A DNA stretch of 64,000 nucleotides, from the NCBI GenBank assembly GCA_963931925.1, contig OZ007579.1, forward strand, positions 25,066,269 through 25,130,268, read 5' to 3'. Below, in pieces: positions 1 to 50,655 of this stretch (position 1 is the stretch's first letter; each line of letters opens with the position of its first letter). The notes below the pieces were generated by a model that did not search any database, was not told where the DNA came from, and worked only from the letters and a program-made list of their open reading frames with translations. The position numbers and the translations under genes were made by a program. Origin of the DNA: Onchidella celtica (Eukaryota; Mollusca; Gastropoda; Systellommatophora; Onchidiidae).

Positions 1-1110
1 ATCTAGTACAATGAGTATTAGTGGGCTAGCCGTACGTGTATCAGTACAGATGTAGGGGGCATGCTCGACCTTGATCTAGATTCTAGGTTTTTGCGTAACA
101 GTAGTAACACATCAAATTAGTCAGCACAACACATTCACAGTACACGCGGAACCAAGCAACCGGGTATTCCAAACGAAAGCACCTATCGTCAATCGATAAT
201 AAACGTTTGTAGATCTACCACTGCAGGCGTGTAAAGCATTAATTCTGGGGTAGGCCTGACACATGGGACGAACTCAGCGCAACACATGTTAGACTAAGAC
301 CACTCAAACGATACGCGGAACAAGCGGGTCTTGTCCTGACACAATACGTGACCCTTTGACTCTTCGCTCACTTTCAAGTTCACGTTATTGTCAGCGCGAT
401 GAAGGGCTGCTGCTGCATGTGAAGCGTCTGATCTAAAACTGCGAATCAGCCAGAACGCGACGGTAGCCCTGTGCTGACAATACGCCTTCGGACAATGTAG
501 ATGCTAAAAATAGGCGCAAATTAGGCCGATGTCTCGAACGCATGCTTGCACTTTTTTGTTTTAACCAGGTTTTGTTTTTCAGTTGTTCACATCGCCAAAC
601 CGGAATTTTTTTTTTGATACCTAGCGAAACCGGAAATCCGGTATATACCGGAGGTCTGGCACCCGTGTACATTGCGCAATGTATTTAAATATGCCTGTCC
701 CCCACACGCATGGTGTGTATATATTCAGTGCAGTTTTTCTGAAAATGGGGTCAGTGTCAGTGTAAGCCTTACAGAAAAGTTCCTCGGTCAGCTGTTGGAA
801 CCATCTTGAACCTAAATTCAAAAGTTCTGCAGCCACTGCTATGGGACCAATTTTACATAGAAAAGCTATTGCAGAGGAGTGAACATAACTCAGTATTTTC
901 CCTACTTGGCTTTGTAATTAGTCTGCGACCCCTAATAAACAGCCTTTGCTTTGTGGCTAGGTTTAATGGAGGTTCCAACCATCGAGTGATGCGTTATAAA
1001 TATTTCAATGTAATAAAGCGTGTGGTCTAAATAAATAAAAGTGTATTCAGACTTGAGTCATTTTATCTATCATTCACATGCTGTCAAACCACATCAACAA
1101 AGTGAAAATG
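1..1110. other. Window start, no gene seen
   Basis: Downstream of RPL11. The longest open frames are under 80 codons and show no recognisable domain. The stretch at about 878-930 (AACTCAGTATTTTCCCTACT and following) is related to dispersed sequences near 29239, 30780, 39433 and 56255, so it is probably part of a repeat. CTAGATCTAGATT-like motifs at about 74-88 recur near 2485 and 16840. Confidence 0.5.
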
Positions 1111-1134
1111 CAAAGGAAGACGGTCATATAACAT

Positions 1135-1140
1135 TTTATT
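1135..1140 (-). terminator. RPL11 poly(A) signal
   Basis: AATAAA on the minus strand, 33 bases after the RPL11 stop codon. Such a short 3'UTR is normal for ribosomal protein genes; cleavage is expected near 1115-1125. Confidence 0.75.
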
Positions 1141-1173
1141 ATGAAGTGACCTATTTAATTTAAAACCATCACT

Positions 1174-17602
<16,429 letters not shown>

Positions 17603-17614
<12 letters not shown>

Positions 17615-17897
17615 GTTGAAAACTCCAAAAAGGAAGTAGCTTGGTTTGGTTTCCATTCAAATAAGTCGTAAATAAGTGACCGCATCATACAGTTTTTTTC
17701 AATAAATTATCCTAATAATAGTATCTTGCGCCTAATAAGAACTTACTATCAGTTATTTTCAATCAATAAAATTCTCAATCCATTTATTGTGCAAAAACTT
17801 TTTACGACATGTAATCACGTGACATTTGTATCTACATAGCAACAACGTAAACCCAATCTTACAGAGTAGCTGTTGGAAGCTCGTCTACCGCTTCACC
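17603..17897. promoter_or_regulatory. Divergent RPL11 / DRC1 promoter region
   Basis: Only about 260 bp separate the minus-strand RPL11 start region and the plus-strand DRC1 ATG. On the minus strand the 5'UTR reads CTTCCTTTTTGG, a typical 5' terminal oligopyrimidine tract, putting the RPL11 start site near 17636 with a UTR of about 22 nt. The start codon context ATGGCGG resembles a YY1 site, common at ribosomal-protein starts. On the DRC1 side an RFX-like half site AGCAAC (17838-17843) is followed by a Fox-like GTAAACC (17847-17853), the motif classes expected for motile-cilium genes. Motifs are seen directly; their use is inferred. Confidence 0.6.
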
Positions 17898-40211
<22,314 letters not shown>

Positions 40212-42178
40212 CCTTGGCCCAGATGCCTGACCCCCAAGCTATAGTTATCTTACAGTCTTGGCATCTGCATACCATGGTTTAAAACTCCACCAAAGTAACA
40301 AACTTGTCCAACATGCCATGAAAATATTTTGTTTAAGAATTCCCTGCCTTCTCATGGATTTAAATTTGATGCCGAGAAGAAATGTATCTGTTTGTATGAG
40401 CGAGTGCAAGTCCATCTTTTAATGTGTAAATTTGAGTTAGATATTGTAATCAGTGAGAATGAGTCTCAGAAATAATATCCCAAGTGGTATCAAGCTACGT
40501 ACAATGTCAGTGTCACTGAATATTTTAGGTCATATTACAATGATGGGAATATTTGCTGGGGAAGACCTCCGTTGTCATGAAAAATGGGATCAAGAGAAAG
40601 AAATATTCAGCTGTTGATAGTGTTATTCCTAAAGTGGAAATCTGTTGTTACCACTTTGTTGTAATTTGCACCAGTTCTAAGAAGGAAAATATCCTTTTTC
40701 TTCAAGTATTATTCTCCAGAAGAGAAATGAAAGAAGTATACAACTCTTTTTTCATGTGAATAAGAGTCTATCATTACAAGTTGCACCAGTTGTAGTAAAG
40801 TATCCTTCCATTTCTTCATGTGTCGCTCCACATTGAACTTGTACAGAAAATATTTTGTCTTTGAATAATGTCATTATCTTCAAGCCTTAGGTTTTCACAT
40901 TGAAGTTGTCAGACTGAAGCATTTATTTATTTTATAAGATATAATAATGAGTTAAAAAGGATTTCTGGCAAGTTTTATATAGTCTTCAGGGTTGTAGAAT
41001 TGTTCAGTTCTTGCCTCATTGTTATGTTTTTTGGACCAAATCTACATTATCCTCATAGCTTTTTATAAATTTGGATTTTCAATCATAGTGGAAATCTCGC
41101 AGTGGCCCTGGTCTCTCTGCACAACAATACGTGCTGTGAGTGATAAAGAGTGCAAGATTCATTGCAAAAAAGCAAGCCTGGGCAAATTTGATATCAAAAA
41201 CAAAACCAAATTTCTATAGCATGCAAAACATGTGTCATGCATAATCATGAAATATTCCAGGAGACAGTTTTGTAAACTATTTTTTATCATTTTATCATTC
41301 ACTGTGATATATTTACAAAGTTGTTTAACAAATTTACACTTTTCATACATTTTTACAACATCCATTAGTTTGTCAAGGAACAAACTGAAATATAAAGAGA
41401 AAAATGTCATATTTGATTCAATAATTTATCTTATTTTATGAATGTGACGTTTTTCCATGATGAAATTCCACACAATGTGAGGCAGGTCAGATAAGTATAC
41501 ATACATATATGGGAAATAATATGAAACCCATTCATCTGAACGAAAGTTACGTGTTGGTAGAGTGAAAAAGCGAGTTTACAAAAGAGCAGAGTGCAAAAGA
41601 TAATAATTTCAATATCAACAACTGTATGGCAAGATTCGATATGCACCAAGAATTTTGTTCAGTGGGATGCAAACAAGGTATCCCGTATACATGTTGCCTA
41701 AACTTTCTTGCAAATTAACAATTAAATCGCTTGTGGATTATTCCTTGGTGATGCCTAATTGTATGCTCTTGTAGCGTACATAGTCCACCGCCATATTTCA
41801 CTTTTTCATACTGAATTTCAAAACGATTTGTTCTGTCATTTTCACGTCTGTTCATAACCAAGGGGTTTTCTTGATTGTCTATATATGGTAATGGTTATTT
41901 ATATTTGAATTTGGACACAGAAGTTTGAACATTAATTAGTTCTATTATCATTAAAAACTAGTCCAGGAAATGAATGCGGATTAATAAGATATTTATTTTA
42001 CACGTACTTGTATTTGTGTTGACACTCACGCTCTGATGACAACAGTAATTAAGTACACTATGATATCTTTTTTTTTTTATATCAATATGTGGAATTTTAT
42101 GCCCCTTGGACATTATGGATACATGTTTTTACAAAAGGTGGAAACAGTTACAAATAAAGTTTGTCTGATGAAACAGTA
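40212..42178 (+). other. DRC1 3' untranslated region
   Basis: About 1.95 kb without a credible ORF, ending at AATAAA (42153-42158). A GT-rich stretch (about 42207-42235) downstream fits a cleavage site near 42175. Extent is inferred, not shown by transcripts. Confidence 0.55.
42153..42158 (+). terminator. Probable DRC1 poly(A) signal
   Basis: Canonical AATAAA with a downstream GT-rich region; no other gene intervenes between it and the DRC1 stop codon. Confidence 0.55.
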
Positions 42179-42329
42179 AATCAGTCTTGTTTATGGTCAA
42201 AGCAGATGTGTGTTTTCGGTGTTTTCGCAACCTTAGTTTGTATTTGTCCCAACTGTTTTTGCACAACTGAGACATTCGATGTTCAACATTCGCAGCTTTA
42301 CTATTGTGGCAAGGAGTTATGATAAATCA

Positions 42330-42376
42330 GAACTGTGAAACAGCTTAATAAGTGCCACACCACATTTTAAACAGGT
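42330..42376 (+). repeat. Fragment of duplication block A
   Basis: ACTGTGAAACAGCTTAATAA and following bases match part of block A (35683 and 36671) with changes. A short dispersed piece just beyond the DRC1 poly(A) signal. Confidence 0.55.
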
Positions 42377-42760
42377 GAGAAAACTTGCATTTGTTATACC
42401 TCATCTATAGACTATACATTTTCAGAAAGTACATGTACATGCTTTTGGCTGTCAACTTTCAACACGAGTCTGAACTAAATTTTTTGGAGAGTGAAGGCCC
42501 ACAGCACTTTTAGTCAAGTGTGTTTTGTCTCGGTTTTCGTGCGATATGTGAACTATGGTGTTAAAAGGGACCTCGCACATTGGCGGGACCAAAAAAGTTT
42601 CACCAGTTCAGGCGCATCAGCTGGTGGAAAGAGAGACTTCACTCTTTCAGACAAAAGAGACTCGACTCAGTGAATTACCAGCCAAACGGTTGATAAAGAC
42701 ACAAGTTATCATGAATGTTTCCCTCCAATATGCTCAATAAAGTTATTTACATGTCACATG

Positions 42761-42904
42761 CAAAGTCAATATATGGCAAGAGAAAAAGGTGTATGTAGCA
42801 AAGCCTCGCATAAGGAATAATATAGACATGTTTCTGTATTATTTCATACACGAGGCTTTGCTTCATACAACTTTTTCTTTTGTCATGTCATATTTTGACT
42901 TTGC
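42761..42904. repeat. Foldback repeat, GTAGCAAAGCCTCG arms
   Basis: A 144-bp near-palindrome: left arm 42761-42812 (CAAAGTCAATATATGGCAAG ...) pairs with right arm 42847-42904, loop about 34 bases. Arms match repeat family B of DRC1 introns 6 and 7. Confidence 0.7.
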
Positions 42905-43108
42905 TTCCAGCTTTGCAGCGACGCCACAGATTTTCAGTGGTGTTTTTTTTTGTTGTTGTTTTATTAATAATATCTTGTCAGTGTCTCAAACGAAATTAAA
43001 AAGATCTCTGACTGGTTGAATGGTCGGTAGAGATGTGGACAGTTATAGGATTATGATTGTACAGTAAAACCATTTTTTTATGACAGCAGTGAACCGCGCG
43101 ATTTTGAA

Positions 43109-43330
43109 CAAGACCTACCGCCGCTCATACAATTCAGATTTGCCTGAAATATTACAGGTGCCTCTTTTTTTTTTTTTTTTTACCTGTGGACGGTTCTGCT
43201 TTAGATTTGGAGACTTGAAATGGTGGGGAAGTATTTTTGAGTTTGCTTTGTGTCGCTAATTTTTGCCCCAGGTCCTTTCTTTTTCCATGCACGCGTGAGC
43301 CCAAGACAGTATCACTTCCTACGATGTGTT
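43109..43330 (+). repeat. Dispersed repeat family C, copy 1
   Basis: Matches 63523-63735: AGACCTACCGCCGCTCATAC versus AGACCTACTGCCGCTCACAC, then GATTTGGAGACTTGAAA versus GATTTGGAGTCTTGAAA. Non-coding, class unknown. Confidence 0.6.
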
Positions 43331-44126
43331 CACTATTTGAAATGTACTGAACAAACTGCCCAGTGCGCATTTTCTTTCCAGTTTGTGACAATTTTCGTCT
43401 TGGATGTTGACGGGGTGCTTAGGGCATTCACGCGCACAAGGAGTGCAGTAAAACAAACAAATAAATAAACAACGACAGCAATCAAATAAACCTAAAGGAA
43501 CGGGCAAAGTGAAGCCGATCCATTCTTATTACCCAAAAACCGAAACTAATCAACAGATTGATCCTGGGCAGCGCCGGGTACTTCAGCTGGTTTATAATAC
43601 AAAAAGACAACCCATGCCCAAAAACTTGCGTCACACCTGTTTTGGAGATCTCATTTCTGCACCGACTCACCTGAAATTTTCAACAGAGTCTATTTTGCAA
43701 CCGAAGATTATTCTTTGAAAGTTTGCCAGTCCAACCTATAATTGTTTACGAATTTTTGGAAAAATATTTTTTTCCGATAATTTTCTTTTCCGGTGGTCCA
43801 TATGTTGTTGTTGTTGTTGCTGTTGTTGTTGTTAAATGAATGAAGAAACTATACAGTAGTAAAAATAATAATGAGGCTGCAGACACTGAGAAATTTATAC
43901 TGCAACAAAAATGGAAGCGGGCTGACCATAAAATATTATTATGGGAAGAATGGAAGACAGCAGATGGACAAGGCGTTGCACTGAATGGGGGCCTAGAAAA
44001 GGAAAGAGAACAAGAGGTCGCCACGGGCTAGTCGATGGAGAGATGGTATTGTGCAGTCAGGTGGATAGGCATGGACAAGACTGACGCAAAACAGAAGAAT
44101 GGAGATCATTGGGGGAGGGTCGCATC

Positions 44127-44488
44127 CATGGCCAGATTAAGCCCTCTTGAGGCCCTATGCACTTTTAAGATTTGGTGCCTCCATATACTGTATAATATGT
44201 AAAATTACAATTATTTTTGTATATATATTTTGAATTTTCAAAATATATATGCAAAAATAAACCATTCAAAATTTAAAAGAATTAAAAATTTAAAAAGCGA
44301 GTCTTGTACGCCAACAAATACGTTTTTTTTTCTTTCATTTATTGTGTTAGCCCCTTTTTGTGGACCCTGGTTCAGTTGCACCGTTTGCAGTTTTGCACCA
44401 TATGGTCCATGGTAAATCCAGCAGTGAAAACTTTCTGTGGTGGCCCCCCCCCCCCTTTTTTTTTTGCTCAACGGTTAATCCAGCCCTG
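44127..44488. repeat. hAT-like MITE
   Basis: 362 bp with ends CATGGCCAGATTAAG and CTTAATCC-like inverse (GGTTAATCCAGCCCTG). The flanking octamers GTCGCATC and GCTGCATC match at six of eight positions, consistent with a slightly mutated 8-bp duplication. CAGGGCTGGATTAA ends are common in animal hAT elements. A C-run next to a T-run is at about 44446-44465. Confidence 0.55.
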
Positions 44489-44646
44489 GCTGCATCCTGC
44501 AGTGACTGGACGGATAAGGCTTAACCAGACAAGACAAGTCAAAATAAAAACATACACGTTCGTCTGTAATAAAAAGACAAACGGTGTCACGCATGGATTA
44601 TTACATTTCTGCATCGAGCCAAGTTCAACTTTATTGTAGGCCTGAC

Positions 44647-45867
44647 TGTCACGAGCAGAGTTAGGGTCTTGGGGATGTTACGACTGCACGAGAGGCAGCC
44701 AACTCACACTCGGACACAACCACACAAGAAAAGTACTAAATAACTAGAGCGTATATATGTCAGGCCGGTCAGGCCATAGTTTACATAAATATTAATAACA
44801 AAACAAAAGACAATAGAGGTATATATTCAAACCAAAAACTCTAATAACTTAACCAATGATATTCATGTAACTATGGAGGTACTGCAATCAATAGTAAATA
44901 GGTATATTATACGAAACTGGATATCAATTTAAAGTGACAGTTGAGTCGCCACTGGCCAGTCGCCAGGCAAACTCTCCATAAATCATATGGGCTTAAATGT
45001 TAGGAGAGCCCAGTACGTTCAAAGCCTACAGAAGCACTCTTCGGCTTGTAGGTAATTTAAGCAGTTGCCAAAAGACTATATTTTATGCACAATCACTATT
45101 CAATTCATCAACAATGTGCTATATTATTCCAATCATACTATGGCAATAGATCTATCATACAGGACACTCGTGGTCGAGTGCCAGCTGGGGTTTCCTTAGT
45201 CTTCCTATGAGGCTGTAGTTCTCTCTCTATCTCCGATCTCTATTATACTTGAATAATTAAGATATATTACCATTGCTCACGCCTACTGAGAGGCGCGAAC
45301 ATCAAAATAGCGCAGCGTGGGCTTTCAAAGGTCAGCCCACTCAGACCTTTCTTTCTAGAGCTCAGTCAGTCCGTTAGCAAGGACTTCTTAGTCTTCAGAC
45401 CACACAGTTCAGGTACTGGCCAACCGGAGATACTTCACGAAACGATGCTTCTCTCGTCTGTATTCACCAAATCTGAACGTTACACGATGTTATATACTAT
45501 CTAACCACCCAGCGTGCTAGTCCGCTGGCCCAATTAGTTCAGCTATCTCATAGGTCGAAACCTCCCACCATTTTGATTGTAGTAATACGTCTGCACTATT
45601 CTACCAGCCAGTTAACGTGCAAAACTTGTCTAGTCATACTTAACAATGTCAACTGTCCCCACCTTGTTTCACCCCTACTCCATTACTTATTAATCACGAA
45701 CATTAAAGCCGACAAGCGTGACTCCAGCAGTTTAACTTTACATTTATTTACTCACCAACTATAATTTGGCGAGGACCGTTCAAGGCCACCAGCCAATTTC
45801 TCATGGCCCTGGTAAACAACAACAACTCACTCTCTGCGTGAGTTTTAACAATATCCGAATCATGACA
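44647..45867 (-). repeat. Left (3') LTR
   Basis: 1221 bp, on the plus strand starting TGTCACGAGC and ending ATCATGACA. Near-identical to 48492-49716. The 63-codon open frame at 45573 is present in both LTRs but shows no domain. Confidence 0.92.
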
Positions 45868-48491
45868 CATCCCCCACCCCAGTTAAAATTTGCAATTTTA
45901 ACGATATAAATTATTATCGTAAGGGGAAGGCATGAGTCGAGAAATTGCTCGAAAGGTTAACTTAACTAAGAATACTAGGTAATAACTAAGACTAGTACTA
46001 AAGTTGAAAAAAACCTACAGGACGGGTATCATTGATGGACAAAACTTCATGAAAATCTTAAGGCTCCGTCCAAAAGTATATATCTCTCTGAGGATTAAAT
46101 CTTACCTCTAAATACGTAGATATTAACAATCATAACTCTAAAATTTTAGAGTACAACACTGATCCTGTGCGAATGTGATCAGGAATGCATACATACAATG
46201 AATAATACTCCAGAAAAGATAACTATAGTAGCATCGATGGCATTAGTGGATCTGGACTCCTGGTCTGCCATGACTTCTCGTCCTCGACCCTGGGCAACAA
46301 CGTCTAGTGTGGCCAAAATACGGGTCGACGTCAGTAAAATAGCTGTTGGATCAAAGGAAAGCAAAGGGGTAGGTGAAAAGTGTTCACAATGGGTGAACAA
46401 TATGTGATACCATCCCTCGGTCTCTGAATGAGGTGCTAATCCCATCCAACGCCAATACATATGACAGACCTAAATAGGAGAACAAAATTTCTGGTGCATC
46501 ACAACTAGAAATTTCGGCATAGTTAAGCTTAATTAACAGTAACAGAAGCGTCCGTAAGATAATTTAGTCTGATGTTCTCGTTTAAAATTCATGTAGCGCT
46601 TCTCTTGATTTAAGAATTACCTAGCGCTTATCGCATTTAACACTAATCTAGATCTCAAATAACATTACAATTAAATCTTTCCAACATCCAATCCGGTATA
46701 GATGAGATGCCACGAGGCGATAGCAGTTAATTTAATGCGCCGTTTCCGTACGCAAGCCATGCACACGTCAAGTGTCACAGTCATCTCGGTAATATAGTCA
46801 TAATCGGTTCAATTCAATATCCATATCGGGTATGTTCTTAGGTAACTCATCCACTGGCCACATGGATAGTCACAATCATAATCGGTATTACGTTAGATGG
46901 TCCACGAAACGCGGAAAACCATAGTCATAATCGGTTGTATAAAAAACAACTCCACACTTCTCCAAAACTTCTTAAAACGCGACCACGCAGTGTCCTCTGT
47001 TACCACTGCAAAAAACTCTCAAAAACGCGAACACGCAGTGTCCTCTGTTACCACTGCAAAATATCTCAAAACGCGAACACGCAGTGTCCTCTGTTACCAC
47101 TGCAAAATATCTCTCAAAACACGAATACGCAGTGTACTACGTTAGCACTGCCAAACATCTCTCAAATAATCGAAAAATACCAATATCATCCATCCCACGA
47201 GGCAATCTCATTATTGCTCTCCTCGGGTCGACGTCATACGCAGACGACTAAAAAAAAGTATCCTCAATATATATAATTCACATAGCTCTTATATTGATAC
47301 CACCTCGACACTGATACAGACTCTTCCCCTGAGACAATTTATTGCTCCTTCGGGCGGCGGCATCAGCCGACAATAAAACCAATACTCACTACTCATCACT
47401 ACACAAAAAGGTCACCTCTCTGAACAGTCTAATACTGTCCTCTCGGGAGCCCGTCAATTTAAAGACGAGATCGGTATAAATTAATAATTAGCAAGAACTG
47501 GCAGTGTACTCACTGCACGGATTCCAACAATTCAATAATAGTTGTCACTTAAACAGTGTTGTCACTCTACAGCACAGGAGGGTTAATTCTTAAAAACTTT
47601 TCCCTCTCACCAAGCCAAGTTACCTCTAAAAACCGCTCAACGTGTCAAAACACGTGAATGAATGGAAGTATGTAATCAAAAAAAAATATAAAAAAGTGTA
47701 ACCAAGAAAGATAAATACTATATAACGAATATATAAAAAGGTAATACATTACAAACAAGACGCAAGAGGAACAGAACGAACGATAAATTACAATAAGACG
47801 CTAGACTAACAGAAATCACGAACGACAACAGACCTGACTAACCTGAAACTATCTACAAAAAGGTAAGAAAAAGAACAGGAGAGACGTCTTCCTAAAATAC
47901 GAGGAAGATAGAACGCTAACAATCTATACGAATAACAGGTCCCTACAGAACTATTCAAGGCAAAGCGTATCTCCTATCCGTTTTAAACGCCATCTAGATC
48001 TGCTAGTCTGGCAAAAAGAGGTATGCTAAGTCTCGATCCCTTCCAACCTCCCGCCTATCTAATCTAACACAAAAGAAAAAATAATGCCTGTCAAAAGTAG
48101 GGGAGCTGGAACGACGAACCCCTCAAACGAAGACAAATACAGATGGTTCACTTAACTGGGCAAAATGGACTGGCTCTTTCCTTTGGTCCACAGCGCTGGT
48201 CTTGTCTTTTCCTGATGCTAGCTGTCAATCCCTCGTAGTGGTCCCAGGATCAATGACGAGAGGACATGCCAGACATGTGGGGGAGAAACAAAAACAAAAA
48301 AATCAGCAGTATACAAAACTATAAACTACAAAAATTACATAAATAACAGTGGAGTCTTAGAGTGGTAGACCTGCAGCTGTTGACGGGGTCCTCTTCCGAT
48401 GATAGTAGTGTTCTCTAGATGTCAGAAGGTGACGGGTCCTCTTCAGATGTCAGTGGGGTCCCCTCCAGATGTCAGTGGGGTCCCCTCCAGA
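45868..48491 (-). other. Interior of the LTR element
   Basis: No frame above about 110 codons and no retroviral motif. It holds a 46-48 bp tandem repeat of four units (46974-47165; ACGCAGTGTCCTCTGTTACC in each) and a tandem GTCAGTGGGGTCCCCTCCAG repeat next to the 5' LTR (48440-48491). Confidence 0.8.
46974..47165 (+). repeat. 46-48 bp tandem repeat, four units
   Basis: Units contain ACGCAGTGTCCTCTGTTACC followed by ACTGCAAAA; the fourth is the most diverged. It lies in the LTR element interior. Confidence 0.85.
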
Positions 48492-49716
48492 TGTCACGAG
48501 CAGAGTTAGGGTCTTGGGGATGTTACGACTGCACGAGAGGCAGCCAACTCACACTCGGACACAACCACACAAGAAAAGTACTAAATAACTAGAGCGTATA
48601 TATGTCAGGCCGGTCAGGCCATAGTTTACATAAATATTAATAACAAAACAAAAGACAATAGAGGTATATATTCAAACCAAAAACTCTAATTAATAACTTA
48701 ACCAATGATATTCATGTAACTATGGAGGTACTGCAATCAATAGTAAATAGGTATATTATACGAAACTGGATATCAATTTAAAGTGACAGTTGAGTCGCCA
48801 CTGGCCAGTCGCCAGGCAAACTCTCCATAAATCATATGGGCTTAAATGTTAGGAGAGCCCAGTACGTTCAAAGCCTACAGAAGCACTCTTCGGCTTGTAG
48901 GTAATTTAAGCAGTTGCCAAAAGACTATATTTTATGCATAATCACTATTCAATTCATCAACAATGTGCTATATTATTCCAATCATACTATGGCAATAGAT
49001 CTATCATACAGGACACTCGTGGTCGAGTGCCAGCTGGGGTTTCCTTAGTCTTCCTATGAGGCTGTAGTTCTCTCTCTATCTCCGATCTCTATTATACTTG
49101 AATAATTAAGATATATTACCATTGCTCACGCCTACTGAGAGGCGCGAACATCAAAATAGCGCAGCGTGGGCTTTCAAAGGTCAGCCCACTCAGACCTTTC
49201 TTTCTAGAGCTCAGTCAGTCCGTTAGCAAGGACTTCTTAGTCTTCAGACCACACAGTTCAGGTACTGGCCAACCGGAGATACTTCACGAAACGATGCTTC
49301 TCTCGTCTGTATTCACCAAATCTGAACGTTACACGATGTTATATACTATCTAACCACCCAGCGTGCTAGTCCGCTGGCCCAATTAGTTCAGCTATCTCAT
49401 AGGTCGAAACCTCCCACCATTTTGATTGTAGTAATACGTCTGCACTATTCTACCAGCCAGTTAACGTGCAAAACTTGTCTAGTCATACTTAACAATGTCA
49501 ACTGTCCCCACCTTGTTTCACCCCTACTCCATTACTTATTAATCACGAACATTAAAGCCGACAAGCGTGACTCCAGCAGTTTAACTTTACATTTATTTAC
49601 TCACCAACTATAATTTGGCGAGGACCGTTCAAGGCCACCAGCCAATTTCTCATGGCCCTGGTAAACAACAACAACTCACTCTCTGCGTGAGTTTTAACAA
49701 TATCCGAATCATGACA
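48492..49716 (-). repeat. Right (5') LTR
   Basis: 1225 bp, longer than its partner by a TAAT duplication near 48690. As the 5' LTR of a minus-strand element it should hold the promoter; no TATA position was fixed. Confidence 0.92.
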
Positions 49717-49920
49717 CTGACTGCCGATATACACAGAAGAATCATGCAAACAATCTTTGAAAATTTGCCTACTACACGTACCACTTATACATTTACTTAC
49801 AATAATATACAATAAATTATAACTTATATTTGCCAGCAACAGCCATCAGTCAGACACCTGAAATGTTCAACAGTTTACATATACATTTAGTCTGAAGATG
49901 AATCTTTGAACTTTTTGGTT

Positions 49921-50040
49921 TAACCCCGGGGGTGGGGGGGGGGGTATATTCTGGGCTAGGCCAGTTTAACCCCGGGTATACGGGGTATATTCTGGGCTAG
50001 GCCAGTTTAACCCCGGGTATAATCTGGGCGGCGAGTATAT
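49921..50040 (+). repeat. Short tandem repeat with CCCGGG
   Basis: Three copies of a roughly 40-bp unit around TTTAACCCCGGG and TATATTCTGGGCTAGGCCAG. The following TACCTCAGCTAG resembles the 3' end of the SINE-like repeat S. Confidence 0.7.
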
Positions 50041-50284
50041 TCTGGCCTGTTACACCGGTACCTCAGCTAGTAGGAAAAAAAGAAGAAAAGGTGGCCATTT
50101 ATATTATGCCTACAGTCCCGGACAGTGAATGTAATCAGTGTATAGTTATAGCAATAATTAATATGCTCTGTTAAGATAGATCACACAAATGACTACTGTT
50201 TGCCTTTGCACGATCATGTTGTTAGGCTCAAACTGAATGCTAAACTAATCATTTTGACGTCGGTATTTGGAATTAACGTTTAGA

Positions 50285-50348
50285 GACAGACAGACAGACA
50301 TTAACATTCAGAGACAAACAGACAGACAAGCAGACAGACAGACAGACT

Positions 50349-50379
<31 letters not shown>

Positions 50380-50545
50380 GGATGGATGGATGGATGGATG
50401 GATGGATGGATGGATGGATGGATGGATGGATAGATGGATGGATGGATGGATAGATAGATGGATGGATGGATGGATGGATGGATAGATAGATAGATAGATG
50501 GATGGGTGGATGGATAGATAGATGGATGGATAGAATGGATGGGCG

Positions 50546-50586
<41 letters not shown>

Positions 50587-50587
50587 C

Positions 50588-50644
<57 letters not shown>

Positions 50645-50655
50645 TAGATTAGATA
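50285..50655 (+). repeat. GACA / GATA / GATG microsatellite
   Basis: A compound array of GACA, then GATA, GATG and again GATA units, about 370 bp. Confidence 0.95.

Larger units (their letters stand above)
44647..49716 (-). mobile_element. Young non-autonomous LTR retrotransposon (LARD-like)
   Basis: Two direct LTRs of about 1.2 kb bracket a 2.6-kb interior, flanked by a perfect 5-bp duplication CTGAC (44642-44646 and 49717-49721). LTRs begin TG and end CA. Orientation is minus: a purine tract GGGGTGGGGGATG lies just inside the left LTR (45868-45880), and TGGAGGGGACCCC, a primer-binding-site candidate, lies two bases inside the right LTR (48477-48489). The interior has no gag, protease, RT or integrase frame, so it depends on a partner element. 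The LTRs differ by one 4-bp TAAT indel and apparently one substitution, so the insertion is recent. Confidence 0.92.

Noticed and set aside
45573..45764. 63-codon frame duplicated at 49422-49613 as a conserved gene pair
   Set aside because: Identical only because both lie in the LTRs of one recent retrotransposon.
46974..47165. Possible CRISPR-like array of four units
   Set aside because: Units are contiguous tandem repeats without unique spacers, inside an LTR element of a eukaryote.
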